A DNA stretch of 64,000 nucleotides from Natronoarchaeum mannanilyticum (lineage in GTDB: Archaea > Halobacteriota > Halobacteria > Halobacteriales > Natronoarchaeaceae), in assembly GCF_039522665.1 (NCBI RefSeq), contig NZ_BAAADV010000001.1:434001-498000 (forward strand), given 5' to 3'. A program made the translations under genes and the position numbers. Below, in pieces: positions 1 through 9,337 of the stretch; position 1 is the first letter of the stretch, and the number at the start of each line of letters is the position of its first letter. The notes beneath the pieces were generated by a model, which saw only the letters and a program-made list of their open reading frames with translations, searched no databases and had not been told where the DNA came from.

Positions 1-6
1 CCGCAT

Positions 7-593
7 TCAGGACCGGAGTGCAGCGTCGAAGATACCCGCGGTCTGGCCGGTACCGACGAGTGCGAGGCCCGCGAGCATCCCTGGATCAGACGCGACCGCG
101 AAACCCACCCGTACAGCGCGACGCCGACGAGGCATCCGATGGTTCCGGCCGCGTAGACCTAGCTCCCGTCGGCGACTCTGCGGCCGGTCTCGACGAACCC
201 GACGGCCGGAAGCAGCATCCAGCCGACCAGCGCGATCGCCAGAAGTATCTCGCTGCGCGGATCGAGCAGGAAGCCGACGACGCCGCACAGCGTCACGAGC
301 GTCCCGACGGCGATGATGCGCCACCAGACGAGCAGCGTCCCGGATCGCATGTCGGCGCGGCCGGTCGCGGCGAAGCCCGCGAGCAGGACGCTCATCACGA
401 CGAGCGCGACGAAGATCGTCCGATCCGCGACGGCGTCGACCTGGGCAGCCGCGACGAACGTCCACGCCATCGGCACCAGCAGCGGCGGTCCGAGTTCGCG
501 AGCGCGACGGAACATGGCCGATCGTTCGGCCGCCGGACAAAATTCGGTGCCGGTTCGAACCAGTGTTTCGGGGTACGCGTCCGCGAACTGCAA
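7..593 (-). pseudogene. Disrupted polytopic membrane protein gene (in-frame stop plus frameshift)
   Basis: Reading leftward from 593, a 144-residue open frame encodes several hydrophobic segments (for example MAWTFVAAA, FVALVVMSVLLAGF and ILLAIALVGWMLLPAVGF) and ends at a TAG at about 159. Directly after that TAG the same frame continues with membrane-like sequence (VYAAGTIGCLVGVALYG). Near 100-110 the membrane-like sequence moves to another frame (VGFAVASDPGMLAGLALVG), which ends at the TGA at 7-9. Joined together, the pieces read as one membrane protein of roughly 195 residues. This suggests a recent pseudogene or sequence errors. No family was recognised. The gene is divergent from the aldo/keto reductase, with only about 38 nt between them. 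Confidence 0.6.
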
Positions 594-631
594 CGGTGCG
601 TTTTTCCGACCATTCTCCTACTCTACGGTAG

Positions 632-1603
632 ATGGAGTACACCACACTCGGGTCGACGGGGATGGAGGTCTCGAAGATCTGTCTCGGCTGCATGAGCTTC
701 GGCAGCCAGGACGACTGGATGCTGGACGCCGAGGAAGGGCGCGAACTCGTCGAGCGGGCGATCGAACTGGGGGTCAACTTCTTCGATACGGCCAACGCCT
801 ACTCGGCGGGCGAGAGCGAGGAGATCCTCGGCGACGTGCTCGCGGAGTACGACCGCGACGAGCAGGTCGTCGCGACCAAGGTCCGGTTCGCCGGCGCGAC
901 CGAGCACCGCAACGCGACGGGGCTCTCGCGCAAGACCATCGAGCAGGAACTCGAACACTCGCTCGATCGCCTCGGGATGGACACGGTGGACCTCTACCAG
1001 ATCCACCGGTGGGACTACGACACGCCGATCGAGACGACGCTCCGGGCGCTCGACGACGCCGTCCGTCGAGGAGACGTCCGGCACATCGGCGCCTCGTCGA
1101 TGTGGGCCCACCAGTTCCAGCGGGCGCTCGATATCTCGAAACGCGAGGGGCTGGCGCGGTTCGAGACGATGCAGAATCTGTACCACCTGACCTACCGCGA
1201 GGAAGAACGCGAGATGTACCCCATCTGCGACCGGGAGAACGTCGGCGTCATGCCGTGGTCGCCGCTGGGCGCGGGCTACCTGACGCGCCCGCACGACGAG
1301 TTCACCGAGACCGCCCGCGGCGAGCACGAACTCGACTACGGGACGCCGTACCACGAGGGGCCCGCCAGCGAGGAGATCAACGGCCGCGTCGAGGAGCTCG
1401 CCGACGAAAAGGGCGTCTCGATGGCCCAGATCGCGCTGGCGTGGCACTTCCAGAACGACAACGTCGACGCGCCGATCGTCGGGACCTCGAGCGTCGAACA
1501 TCTCGAAGCCGCCGTCGAGGCGCTCGGTATCGACCTCTCGGACTCGGACGTGGAGTATCTCGAAGAGCCGTATCATCCCGTACCAGTTTTCGGTCACGAG
1601 TAG
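632..1603 (+). CDS. Aldo/keto reductase
   Basis: This is a 323-residue NADPH-dependent oxidoreductase of the aldo/keto reductase superfamily, a cytosolic TIM barrel. The catalytic tetrad is visible: Asp and Tyr in FFDTANAYSAGESEE (about residues 50-64), Lys in VVATKVRF and His in LYQIHRWD. The C-terminal half has the cofactor-binding segment around PIVGTSSVEHLEAAV. Length and the N-terminal MEYTTLGSTGMEVSKICLG are normal for the AKR group found in haloarchaea. The substrate is unknown. It seems to be a single-gene unit; the neighbours do not suggest a pathway. Confidence 0.93.
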   Translation: MEYTTLGSTGMEVSKICLGCMSFGSQDDWMLDAEEGRELVERAIELGVNFFDTANAYSAGESEEILGDVLAEYDRDEQVVATKVRFAGATEHRNATGLSRKTIEQELEHSLDRLGMDTVDLYQIHRWDYDTPIETTLRALDDAVRRGDVRHIGASSMWAHQFQRALDISKREGLARFETMQNLYHLTYREEEREMYPICDRENVGVMPWSPLGAGYLTRPHDEFTETARGEHELDYGTPYHEGPASEEINGRVEELADEKGVSMAQIALAWHFQNDNVDAPIVGTSSVEHLEAAVEALGIDLSDSDVEYLEEPYHPVPVFGHE

Positions 1604-1681
1604 CGATCCCGGCACGATGGGGAGTTCTCAAACCGGTCCAAATCCAAACTATTCTAACGATCCGCGGAGGTAGACTGTCGC

Positions 1682-2632
1682 ATGTCCCTCCTGAGGATCC
1701 TGGCGACGGCGATTCTGCCGGTCGTCGCGATCGCGACGGCCGGGTTCGCGCTGGGCCGGTCGAAGGGCACCGATCCGGACGCGCTCAACACGATCACCGT
1801 CTACGTGCTCGCGCCCGCGCTGGTGGTCCACAGCCTCGCGACGTCGTCGCTGGCCGGGTCGACGATCGTGGACGTCGTGCTGGTGGTCGTCCTGTTCACC
1901 GCGGCGATGATCGCGCTCGCGGAGAGCGTCGCCCGCTCGACCGGCCACTCGGAGCCGCTGCTGGGCGCGTTCGTCCTCGCCACGGCCTTTCCGAACACCG
2001 GCAACTACGGGATTCCGCTAGCTGACTTCGCGTTCGGGGCGACGGGCCGGAGTACCGCCGTCCTCGTGACGGCGTTGCAGGGCGTGATGCTGTACACCGT
2101 CGGCATCTACATCGCCGCTCGCGGGGGCAAGGAGAGTCCGCTGGCGGACATGCGCCGAGTGTTCGGCGTCCCGCTGGTGTACGCGGTCGTCGTTGCGCTC
2201 GCCGCGCGATGGCTCGGCGTCGTCCCGCCGGCGGACTCGACGCTGATGCAGACGCTGGAACTGCTCGGCAACGCTTCGATCCCCGTGATGTTGCTGATCC
2301 TCGGGCTCCAGCTCTCGGACGTCGACGGCGACGGCGACGTCCGCCCGATCGGCACCGCGAGCGCGATGCGACTTCTGGTGGCCCCGCTGCTCGCGATCGC
2401 CGCCGTCCTCGCGGTCGGAGTCGGAGACGCGACGGTCTCGCGGGTCCTCGTGGTGCTGCTGGCGACGCCGACGGGCGTCACGACGATCATCCTCGTCGGC
2501 GCGTTCAGTCAGGACATCGAGGGGCTCTCTGCCGAGGAGTTCATCAGCGCGACGGTCTTTCTGACGACGGTCGCCAGCATAGCGACCGTCACGGCGCTCA
2601 TCGCGGTGTTACAGTCCGGACTCCTCATCTGA
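1682..2632 (+). CDS. AEC family (auxin efflux carrier-like) transporter
   Basis: This 316-residue inner-membrane protein has about ten hydrophobic segments. They are arranged as two halves split by a loop near ARGGKESPLADMRRVFGVPL (about residues 145-165). The motif FPNTGNYGIPL (about 108-118), a conserved Asn/Gly-rich break in a helix, is typical of the AEC (auxin efflux carrier, BART) family. The second half has GNASIPVMLLILGLQL, the matching feature of that family. Bacterial members move malonate, malate or other small carboxylates, but the substrate here cannot be read from sequence. It stands alone between the reductase and the pilus-like operon. Confidence 0.9.
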   Translation: MSLLRILATAILPVVAIATAGFALGRSKGTDPDALNTITVYVLAPALVVHSLATSSLAGSTIVDVVLVVVLFTAAMIALAESVARSTGHSEPLLGAFVLATAFPNTGNYGIPLADFAFGATGRSTAVLVTALQGVMLYTVGIYIAARGGKESPLADMRRVFGVPLVYAVVVALAARWLGVVPPADSTLMQTLELLGNASIPVMLLILGLQLSDVDGDGDVRPIGTASAMRLLVAPLLAIAAVLAVGVGDATVSRVLVVLLATPTGVTTIILVGAFSQDIEGLSAEEFISATVFLTTVASIATVTALIAVLQSGLLI

Positions 2633-2689
2633 GCAGCGTCCTCGCGAGTACGGCCATGGGGAGAATTATTTCTTACACTTCTGCGAAAA

Positions 2690-2697
2690 TTTAAATA
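2690..2697 (+). promoter_or_regulatory. TATA element of the pilus-like operon
   Basis: TTTAAATA lies about 27 nt before the ATG at 2721 in an A/T-rich patch (2667-2700) of otherwise GC-rich DNA. A purine-rich GAAAA lies just upstream, where a BRE would be. The spacing fits a leaderless haloarchaeal transcript that starts at or next to the ATG. Confidence 0.65.
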
Positions 2698-2720
2698 GGA
2701 TAGAGCGACGCGACGTACCC

Positions 2721-5108
2721 ATGACCGATGGCCCGTCGCTCGACGTTCCGACGGACCCCCGCGAGTCGATCGCGCACGACGCCGACGCGGTGCCGCCGCC
2801 GCTGCCGCCGGACGACCCGGAGGCGTGGTACGCGCCCGACGTCCGCGAGCAGTACGAGCTGTATCCGGGCGTCGTCGCGACGATCTACGATCGGGGCGAG
2901 ACGTTCGAGTACGAAGTGCGCGAGCCGCCGCTCTCGGACGCCGACGCCGAGGCGCTCGCCGCAGTGAAAGACCACTTCAGCGACGCCAACCTCGCCCGGC
3001 CGCTGACCCGCGAGGGCACCGTCGAGCGGATGGACGAGGGATTCGACCCGAAGTACGAGGAGGTCCTGAATCGGCTGCTGTCCTGTTCGGCGGCCGCGCG
3101 CCGACGCGTGACCTACCGGGCGTTCCGCGACCTGCGCTGTCTCGGCGAGCTGACGCCGCTGGCGCTCGACGACCGCATCGAGGTCGCCGACACCGCCGAG
3201 GACCGGCTGGTCGTCCACACCGAGAACTACGCGCCGGCCGAGACGGCGTTCCCCGCCGATCCCGAGTACATCGACCGGTTCGTCAGCGAGCGCCTCGGGA
3301 CTCACACCGTGCGGTTCCGCGGGTTCGAGGTGCCGGTGGTGATCTACCGGGAGCACCTGCTCGGGCGGGACGCCTTTACCACCAAGTACGCCGTCCAGGA
3401 GCCCGACCTGCTGCCGGGCGACGAGGAACTGATCGAGGAGTGCAAGGAACGGATCTGGGAAGCCAACGTCGACGGACTGGTCGACGATCGTGAGGCGTTC
3501 GTCCGCGATCGGGCGCGAACGTTCCTCTCGCGCCAGCTGACCGCCAGGCGAACCCGGGCGTGGGCCGACGCGACGCGGTTCCGCGTGAAAAACGCCCTCG
3601 CGCAGTACGACCTCGCGGTGCCCCCGGTCGACGGCCGGTACTCCGCCGATCGGCTCTCGGACCTGGTGTACTACGTGCTCCGGGACTACGTCGGCGAGGG
3701 GAAGCTCACGATCCCGATCCGCGACCGCCATCTCGAGGACATCGAGGCCAACCGCGTCGGCGAGCGCATCAAGGTCGTTCCCCGGGGTAGCGTCGGCCAC
3801 GACGCGCGGATGCCGACGAACCTCACGTTCGAGGACGAGACCAGCTTCGTCAACGTCGTCACCCAGCTCGCGGCCGCCGACGGAACCGAACTGAACGCCT
3901 CGAACCCCAGCGCGAAGGTGAATTTGGCGCCGGAGGGCGTCCCCGACGACGTGACGATCCGCTGTGCGGTCGCGCTGGGCGTGATCAGCGAGGACGGGCC
4001 CCACATCTCGATCCGGAAGCAGTCCTCCGAGGCGATGACGCCGGTCGATCTGCTAGAGCGTGGCAGCATCTCCGCGGAGCTGGTCGCGCTCCTGTGGATG
4101 CTGTACGAGCACCACGGCGTCGTGCTGTTCTCGGGCCCGACGGGCGTGGGCAAGACGACATTGATGAACGCCCACATGCCGTTCATCCCCTTCCGCGATC
4201 GCCCGATCAGCATCGACGAGGGGTCCCGCGAGGTGCGCCTGCCCCACGAAACCGGCGTCTCGCTGACCACCCGCGAACACGAGAGCGAGTACAAGCAGGT
4301 GACGATGGACGATCTGATGACCGAATGCAACTACCTCAACCCCGACGTGGAGGTGATCGCGGAGATCAACACCCCCGCGAGCTTCGAGACGTTCGCCGAG
4401 TCGCTCAACACCGGCCACGGCATCATCGGGACGACCCACGCCGAAGACGTCGAGAAGCTCGTCAATCGGGTCGTCGAACAGGGGATGGCGCCGTACCTGC
4501 TGCGCGAACTCGATCTGGTCGTGTTCCCCCGCCACGTCGACGGCGAACGATACGTGGGCGAGGTCGTCGAGTTCCTCGGCGCCGAGGAGTACGAGCACGT
4601 CGAGGAGAACTGCGGCGTCGTCAGCAAGCAGGGCACCGACGTCTACTGGAACCGGGTGGGCGGTACCGACGAGACGGGCCGGTTCACGTTCGGGTACGCC
4701 CACCCCGAACTGGAGACGACGCCCGACGATCCCGGGCGAGAGTGGCCGGGACGCGGCCGCGCTTCGCCCCTCGACGAAACGGCCACCGGCGGCGACGGCC
4801 CCTCCGACCAATCGGGAGGGGTCGCCCGTCGTGGATCGCGCGCCGCGCCCGACGCGTCCACCGACCCCGAAAGGGCTGACGGCGAGGACCGCGAGTGCGA
4901 CATGCGCGTGTTCCACCGGCTCGCCGAGCACACGGATCGGCCGGTCGAGGCCGTCGAAGCCGAGTTCCACCGCAAACACCGGTACGTCCGGTACCTCCGG
5001 CGCGATGGCGTCGACGACTTCCGGGCACTGTTCGAGTTTCTCGCCGATCTGCGAACCAACGAGGCGGCCACCGTCGAGCGTGCGAGCGCGGGAGGGGTGG
5101 ATGAGTAG
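2721..5108 (+). CDS. Type II/IV secretion system ATPase (PilB/TadA/GspE family)
   Basis: This 795-residue cytoplasmic motor ATPase would power assembly of a type IV pilus-like structure. Walker A is GPTGVGKTT at about residues 471-479. It is followed by the Asp box (ISIDEGSREVRL), a Walker B-like segment (PDVEVIAEINTPASFETF) and the His box (GTTHAED). The N-terminal ~450 residues match the long N-domain of haloarchaeal PilB proteins. Beyond residue ~650 there is a Gly/Asp/Arg-rich linker and then a short helical domain (about 725-795) rich in Arg/Glu. That tail is longer than in most GspE proteins. The stop codon overlaps the ATG of the next gene, so translation is probably coupled. Confidence 0.93.
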   Translation: MTDGPSLDVPTDPRESIAHDADAVPPPLPPDDPEAWYAPDVREQYELYPGVVATIYDRGETFEYEVREPPLSDADAEALAAVKDHFSDANLARPLTREGTVERMDEGFDPKYEEVLNRLLSCSAAARRRVTYRAFRDLRCLGELTPLALDDRIEVADTAEDRLVVHTENYAPAETAFPADPEYIDRFVSERLGTHTVRFRGFEVPVVIYREHLLGRDAFTTKYAVQEPDLLPGDEELIEECKERIWEANVDGLVDDREAFVRDRARTFLSRQLTARRTRAWADATRFRVKNALAQYDLAVPPVDGRYSADRLSDLVYYVLRDYVGEGKLTIPIRDRHLEDIEANRVGERIKVVPRGSVGHDARMPTNLTFEDETSFVNVVTQLAAADGTELNASNPSAKVNLAPEGVPDDVTIRCAVALGVISEDGPHISIRKQSSEAMTPVDLLERGSISAELVALLWMLYEHHGVVLFSGPTGVGKTTLMNAHMPFIPFRDRPISIDEGSREVRLPHETGVSLTTREHESEYKQVTMDDLMTECNYLNPDVEVIAEINTPASFETFAESLNTGHGIIGTTHAEDVEKLVNRVVEQGMAPYLLRELDLVVFPRHVDGERYVGEVVEFLGAEEYEHVEENCGVVSKQGTDVYWNRVGGTDETGRFTFGYAHPELETTPDDPGREWPGRGRASPLDETATGGDGPSDQSGGVARRGSRAAPDASTDPERADGEDRECDMRVFHRLAEHTDRPVEAVEAEFHRKHRYVRYLRRDGVDDFRALFEFLADLRTNEAATVERASAGGVDE

Positions 5109-7011
5109 CCCTACCGCCGTCGAAACCGGCGCCGAGCGTTCGTTTACGGGAAGTGGCCCCGGTGCGGTGCTCGATCGCGCGCTGTACGCACTGTTCGGAC
5201 GTCACGCCGACGCCGAGCGTCACGACGCCGACCGTCGGTTCTACCGGGGGACCGACGTCCGGGCGAGCTTCGGCGTCTATCTCTCGCGAGTGTACGCCCT
5301 CTCGTGGCTCGTGTTCGTCGGGACGCTCGCGGCGACGCTGGCGCTCGCCCTGGCGATCGCGCCCATCGCACCGGAGGGGACGGCGTCGCCTTCGGCCGAC
5401 GCCGTGAACGCCGATGGGAACGCCGGCGGGATCCCGTACGTTGCGATCGGCGCCGCGCTCGCGGCCGCGGTCGGCTCGAAGCGGGGAACGATCTGGTTCG
5501 GCGGGCGGTACCTCAGGTGGGTCGCCGACGCCCGACGGACGGAGATCGAACGAACGTTACCTGGTGCAGTGCGGTACCTGCGCGTGCTCTCGACCGGGAA
5601 CGACGACCGCAGGGCGATGCTCCGGAAAGTCGCGGCGAACGGCGACGCGTACGGGCAGACCGCGGTCGCGTTCCGGAAGGCGCTGAACAAGGCGACGCTG
5701 ACGGGCAGCCTCAACCGCGGGCTGCGGATCGTCGCGCGGGACACGCCGTCGCGAGACGCGCTCTCGCCGTTCCTGCTCAAGTTCCGCGAGCACGCCGAGC
5801 AGGGCGGCGACGAGCTGACGAGCTACCTCCGGATGGAGAGCCGGATGCTGTCACACCGACAGGCGCGGGCCCGCAACCGCGCCGAGTCGTTCCTCGAGCT
5901 GCTGGCCGAACTGTTCATCGTGTTGCTAGTGTTGCCGTCGCTGCTGGTGATCGTGGTGACGGTGTTGAGCGTGCTCTCGCCCGGCCTCTCCCGGCCGATC
6001 GGAACTCCCCTTGGGACGTTTACCGGCCGGGAATTCGTCGTGTACGGCAGCGTCGGCTTCGTGCTCTCGACGGGCCTGATCGCCGCCTGGCTCGTCGAGC
6101 GGCTCCGACCCCCGGACCACTCGGAGCCCGTCTACAGGCGACCGACGGGCGCGCTGGCGACGCTCGCCACCGCGGCCAGAAACCCCGCCAGCGCCGTCGT
6201 TGTCGCCGTGCCGTTCGCCGTCGCAGTCGGCCTCGCGCTCGCGTCGGCGGGGCCGAAGCCGATCGACGTCGTCCTGCTCTCCTACGCCGCGTTCGCGGTG
6301 CCGGTCGGCGCCGTCGCGGTTCGGCGCGCGCGGATCAACGACGCGAAGGACCGGGAGATCAAGGACTTCGTCCACGCCGTCTCGGGGCACGTCCGGCTCG
6401 GTCGCCCGTTCTCGGAGGCGGTCGAGCGCGTCGCCGGCGACGTCGATCTGGGCGCGCTGCAGGCCGACATCGAGGATCTGGCCTTCAACGTCAACCTCAC
6501 GACGACCGACGGCGACCTGCGCGCGTCGGCGCTGGAGCGGTTCGTCGACCGCGTCGGGACGCCGCTGGCCGGCCAGACGATCGGACTCGTGACCGGCGCA
6601 CTCGACGCGGGCGGCGACTCCGAGGACATCTTCGAGACGCTCCAGACCGAGGTCGGTCGGCTCCACCACGAGAAGAAAGCGCTGCGCAGCGCGATGCTCG
6701 TCTACGTCACGGTCGGATGGACGACCGCACTGTTGGTGATCGGCATCGTCGTCGCGGTCGACGCGTACGTGATCGACGGGTTCAGCCAGCTCTCGGCGGT
6801 GTCGGGGTCGACCGCCGGCGTCGCGCTCAACCCCACCGGCGTCGATCCGGCGCGCGAGCGCTACCGGTTCTACGTCGTGACCCAGGCGACGATGCTGTCC
6901 TGCGGGTGGTTCGCCGGCACCGCGAGCCGCGGGCGCTACGAGGCCCTGTTGCACTCCGGCGCGCTGGTGCTCGTCGCGTACGCCGTGTTTACGGTGGTGG
7001 GCGTGGCGTGA
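5101..7011 (+). CDS. Type II secretion/TadC-like (GspF/PilC) membrane platform protein
   Basis: This 636-residue inner-membrane platform protein pairs with the upstream ATPase. It has two T2SSF-type halves. Each has a cytoplasmic helical bundle (around residues 150-260 and 410-520) followed by membrane helices, for example ELFIVLLVLPSLLVIVVTVL and MLVYVTVGWTTALLVIGIVV. Motifs such as DALSPFLLKFREHAEQGGDE and ALDAGGDSEDIFETLQTE are the paired helix-loop signatures. The ATG at 5101 is chosen because it overlaps the preceding stop (ATGAGTAG) and has GGAGG at 5091-5095. The end overlaps the next start by four bases. Confidence 0.93.
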   Translation: MSSPTAVETGAERSFTGSGPGAVLDRALYALFGRHADAERHDADRRFYRGTDVRASFGVYLSRVYALSWLVFVGTLAATLALALAIAPIAPEGTASPSADAVNADGNAGGIPYVAIGAALAAAVGSKRGTIWFGGRYLRWVADARRTEIERTLPGAVRYLRVLSTGNDDRRAMLRKVAANGDAYGQTAVAFRKALNKATLTGSLNRGLRIVARDTPSRDALSPFLLKFREHAEQGGDELTSYLRMESRMLSHRQARARNRAESFLELLAELFIVLLVLPSLLVIVVTVLSVLSPGLSRPIGTPLGTFTGREFVVYGSVGFVLSTGLIAAWLVERLRPPDHSEPVYRRPTGALATLATAARNPASAVVVAVPFAVAVGLALASAGPKPIDVVLLSYAAFAVPVGAVAVRRARINDAKDREIKDFVHAVSGHVRLGRPFSEAVERVAGDVDLGALQADIEDLAFNVNLTTTDGDLRASALERFVDRVGTPLAGQTIGLVTGALDAGGDSEDIFETLQTEVGRLHHEKKALRSAMLVYVTVGWTTALLVIGIVVAVDAYVIDGFSQLSAVSGSTAGVALNPTGVDPARERYRFYVVTQATMLSCGWFAGTASRGRYEALLHSGALVLVAYAVFTVVGVA

Positions 7012-7763
7012 TCCGGCGCGATGCGGACGCCTCCGGCTCCGCCGACCGCGGGCAGTCGAACGTCGTCGGCGTCGCCCTGCTGCTCGCGATCGCGGTGATC
7101 GGAATCGGCGGGCTCACGGCCGGGATCGGGGCGGTCGTCGAGAGCAACGCGGCCGCCGCGGACGCGTCCAGCGTCGCCGACGGGTTCGACGCCGCGCTCC
7201 AGCCGACCGAGACCACCGGCTACCGCGAGGAGCGCGTCGCGTTCACCGGCGGACGGCTCACCACCGAGGAGCGGACGCTCCGCGTACTCAACGAGTCCGG
7301 CGTCGTGGCGACCGTCGCCGTCGACGCTCTAGTCTACGAGTCTGGCGACCGTCGGGTCGCCTACGAGGCCGGCGCCGTCGTCCGCGGACGGTCCGGAAAT
7401 TCGTGGCTGCACGACGACCCGCCGATCACAGCGTCGGAGGGCGAGGGCGGCGTCCTCGTCGTCGGCGCTTCGGCGCTGAACGCGAGCGACGGAACGACGA
7501 CCGGGGCGGTCGGCCAGTCGGTCGAACTATCGACGAACGTCAGCCACGACCGGCGGGCGCTGGGCAACGACTCCTATCGTGTGGCTATCGAGACGACGAC
7601 GCCCGGCGCATGGAAGCGCCACTTCGAGGACAGCGCCGGCGTCGCGTCGGCGAGCGGGCGCCAGTTCCCCGGCGACGACCACCAGAGCGTCGTCGCCACC
7701 TACCGCGGCGATCGGACGGCCTACCTCGTGGTCCACGACATGCGACTGGAGGTGGGGCCGTGA
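7008..7763 (+). CDS. Pilin-like protein of the secretion operon
   Basis: This is a 251-residue protein with a single N-terminal hydrophobic segment. The sequence DRGQSNVVGVALLLAIAVIG (about residues 14-33) looks like a haloarchaeal class III prepilin signal: a charged leader, a Gln-Ser pair and a ~20-residue helix. The rest is an extracellular beta-rich domain with several N-x-S/T sites (NESG, NASD, NVSH, NDSY). The start is the GTG at 7008, overlapping the TGA of the TadC-like gene (GTGA). It resembles haloarchaeal DUF families (DUF7289-like, from memory) found only in such operons. A major or minor pilin role is inferred from context. Confidence 0.8.
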   Translation: MIRRDADASGSADRGQSNVVGVALLLAIAVIGIGGLTAGIGAVVESNAAAADASSVADGFDAALQPTETTGYREERVAFTGGRLTTEERTLRVLNESGVVATVAVDALVYESGDRRVAYEAGAVVRGRSGNSWLHDDPPITASEGEGGVLVVGASALNASDGTTTGAVGQSVELSTNVSHDRRALGNDSYRVAIETTTPGAWKRHFEDSAGVASASGRQFPGDDHQSVVATYRGDRTAYLVVHDMRLEVGP

Positions 7764-8263
7764 CCGATAGTCGATCGGGGGCTGGCGAACGGTGTTCCGA
7801 AGGCCGGTTCCGCGGCGACGCGCGAGCTGGCTCCGCCGTCGTCGGGAAGGCCCTGGAGGCCGCGATCGTCGTCCTCTACGTCGGCCTCCTGACGTCGACG
7901 CTGTACGCCGGCGCGATCCCGGAGTACCGCACCGCTGCGAGCCAGGAGGTCGCCGATCGGACGCTGGCCGACACGAGTGCCGAGATCCGTGACGCGGTAC
8001 CGCCGAATGCCTCGTCGGTCAACGCGACCGCGCGGATCGAACTCCCCGCGACGATCAGGGGCGAGGCGTACGCGCTCCGCGTCGACGGCCGACAGCTGGT
8101 ACTCGATCATCCCGACGACGCCGTCGGCGGCCGGATGCCGCTGGCGCTGCCAGGGTGGGTCGACTCGATCGACGGGCAGTGGAAGAGCCGTGACGATGCC
8201 GTCGTGCGGATCCGCGGCGGCACCGACGGCGTCGACGTACGCCTCGGACGGGGGCGGTCCTGA
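7760..8263 (+). CDS. Small membrane-anchored protein of the pilus-like operon
   Basis: This 167-residue protein has one N-terminal transmembrane segment (about residues 28-46, AIVVLYVGLLTSTLYAGAI) preceded by a polar, Arg-rich stretch. The extracellular part is beta-rich and ends in a very acidic/basic tail. The start is the GTG at 7760, four bases inside the previous gene and 7 nt after GGAGG at 7748-7752. It is probably a haloarchaeal DUF family (DUF7266-like, from memory) and a minor pseudopilin or assembly factor. Enzymatic motifs are absent. Confidence 0.75.
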   Translation: MTDSRSGAGERCSEGRFRGDARAGSAVVGKALEAAIVVLYVGLLTSTLYAGAIPEYRTAASQEVADRTLADTSAEIRDAVPPNASSVNATARIELPATIRGEAYALRVDGRQLVLDHPDDAVGGRMPLALPGWVDSIDGQWKSRDDAVVRIRGGTDGVDVRLGRGRS

Positions 8264-8937
8264 TGCGCGGGCAGGCCAACCTGCTGGCGCTCGCCGTCGC
8301 GCTGATCGCGCTGACCGGCGCGATGGTCGTCGGCCTCGCGATCGCTGACGGTGCGTTCGCGACGGCCGAGAGCGACGCGACCGAACGCCAACTGGCGACC
8401 GGCATCGCGGAGCGGCTCACGAGCGCCGACGGCTCGCTCGCGGCGCGGGAGAACGTGCTGAACGCCACCGCGGTCGTGTCGTTCGACGCCGTCGCGCTCC
8501 GGAGCGCGCTGCCGGGACTGTCCGACCGTGACGTCGCCGTGACGCTCGACGACGAGCCGGTCGCCGCGACGGGCGACGACGTCGAGGGGTACTCGGTCGA
8601 GCGGATCGTGCTGGTCGAGCGGACCCGATCGGTCGCGCTCGACGCGGCGTTCGACGGGACGAACAGGTCCGTGACGCTGCCGCGGCGAACCGACCGGGTC
8701 GACGTGCGGATCGACCGTTCGACGAACGCGACGGTGACGAGCGTCCGGATCGGCGACCGGATCGTGCGCCGTAACGCGTCGGGGCTGACTGGTAACTTCT
8801 CGATCGCGATCAGCCGCTACCGGACGGCGACGGTGTCGATCGAGGCGGACGGCCGGCTCGCGCCCGACGAGGCGGATCTGACGTATTACCCCTCGCGAAC
8901 CGAAAAGGCGCTGCTGGAGGTGACCGTCGATGGCTGA
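8263..8937 (+). CDS. Pilin-like/DUF protein of the pilus-like operon
   Basis: This 224-residue protein starts MRGQANLLALAVALIALTGA, a very short charged leader followed directly by a hydrophobic helix, as in haloarchaeal pseudopilins. The remainder is rich in Thr, Val and Asp with several N-x-S/T sequons (NATA, NRSV, NATV, NASG, NFSI), consistent with an N-glycosylated surface protein. The ATG shares its A with the preceding TGA. It is a structural component by context; no catalytic motif is present. Confidence 0.78.
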   Translation: MRGQANLLALAVALIALTGAMVVGLAIADGAFATAESDATERQLATGIAERLTSADGSLAARENVLNATAVVSFDAVALRSALPGLSDRDVAVTLDDEPVAATGDDVEGYSVERIVLVERTRSVALDAAFDGTNRSVTLPRRTDRVDVRIDRSTNATVTSVRIGDRIVRRNASGLTGNFSIAISRYRTATVSIEADGRLAPDEADLTYYPSRTEKALLEVTVDG

Positions 8938-9337
8938 CCGAGCACAGCTATCGACGCCCGTCGCCGAGGCCGGCGTCGGCGTCCTTCTGATCGTCGGCGT
9001 CGCGTCTGTGTTCGTGCTCGGCGTCCCCGCGCCGGACGACGGCGCCGCCCAGCTCGACGCCTACGCCGAGGACGCCGGGACGGTGCTGGCCGGCGAGTCG
9101 CCGCGTCACCAAGGGGCCACGCGGCTCGCCGAGGTCGCTAAAAGCCGGGAGAGCTTCGAACGCGAGCGGTCGGCGCTCGATCGGCGCATGGATCGGCTGC
9201 TCCCGGACAACCTGCTGTACCGCGTCGAAACCGAGTACGGCGCGGTCGGCTACGAGCGGCCGGCCGGCGTCAGCTACGGCACCGCGACGGTGACGACCGA
9301 ACACGGCGACGTCCGTATCAGGGTGTGGTACGCGTGA
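8930..9337 (+). CDS. Small single-span protein of the pilus-like operon
   Basis: This 135-residue protein has one hydrophobic helix (about residues 13-33, GVGVLLIVGVASVFVLGV) close to the N-terminus. A charged helical region follows (SRESFERERSALDRRMDRLL), then a beta-hairpin-like end. The ATG at 8930 overlaps the previous gene by 8 nt and has GGAGGTGA at 8916-8923. No enzymatic residues are apparent. It is presumably a minor pilin or pilus-assembly accessory subunit; the family was not identified with confidence. Confidence 0.72.
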   Translation: MADRAQLSTPVAEAGVGVLLIVGVASVFVLGVPAPDDGAAQLDAYAEDAGTVLAGESPRHQGATRLAEVAKSRESFERERSALDRRMDRLLPDNLLYRVETEYGAVGYERPAGVSYGTATVTTEHGDVRIRVWYA

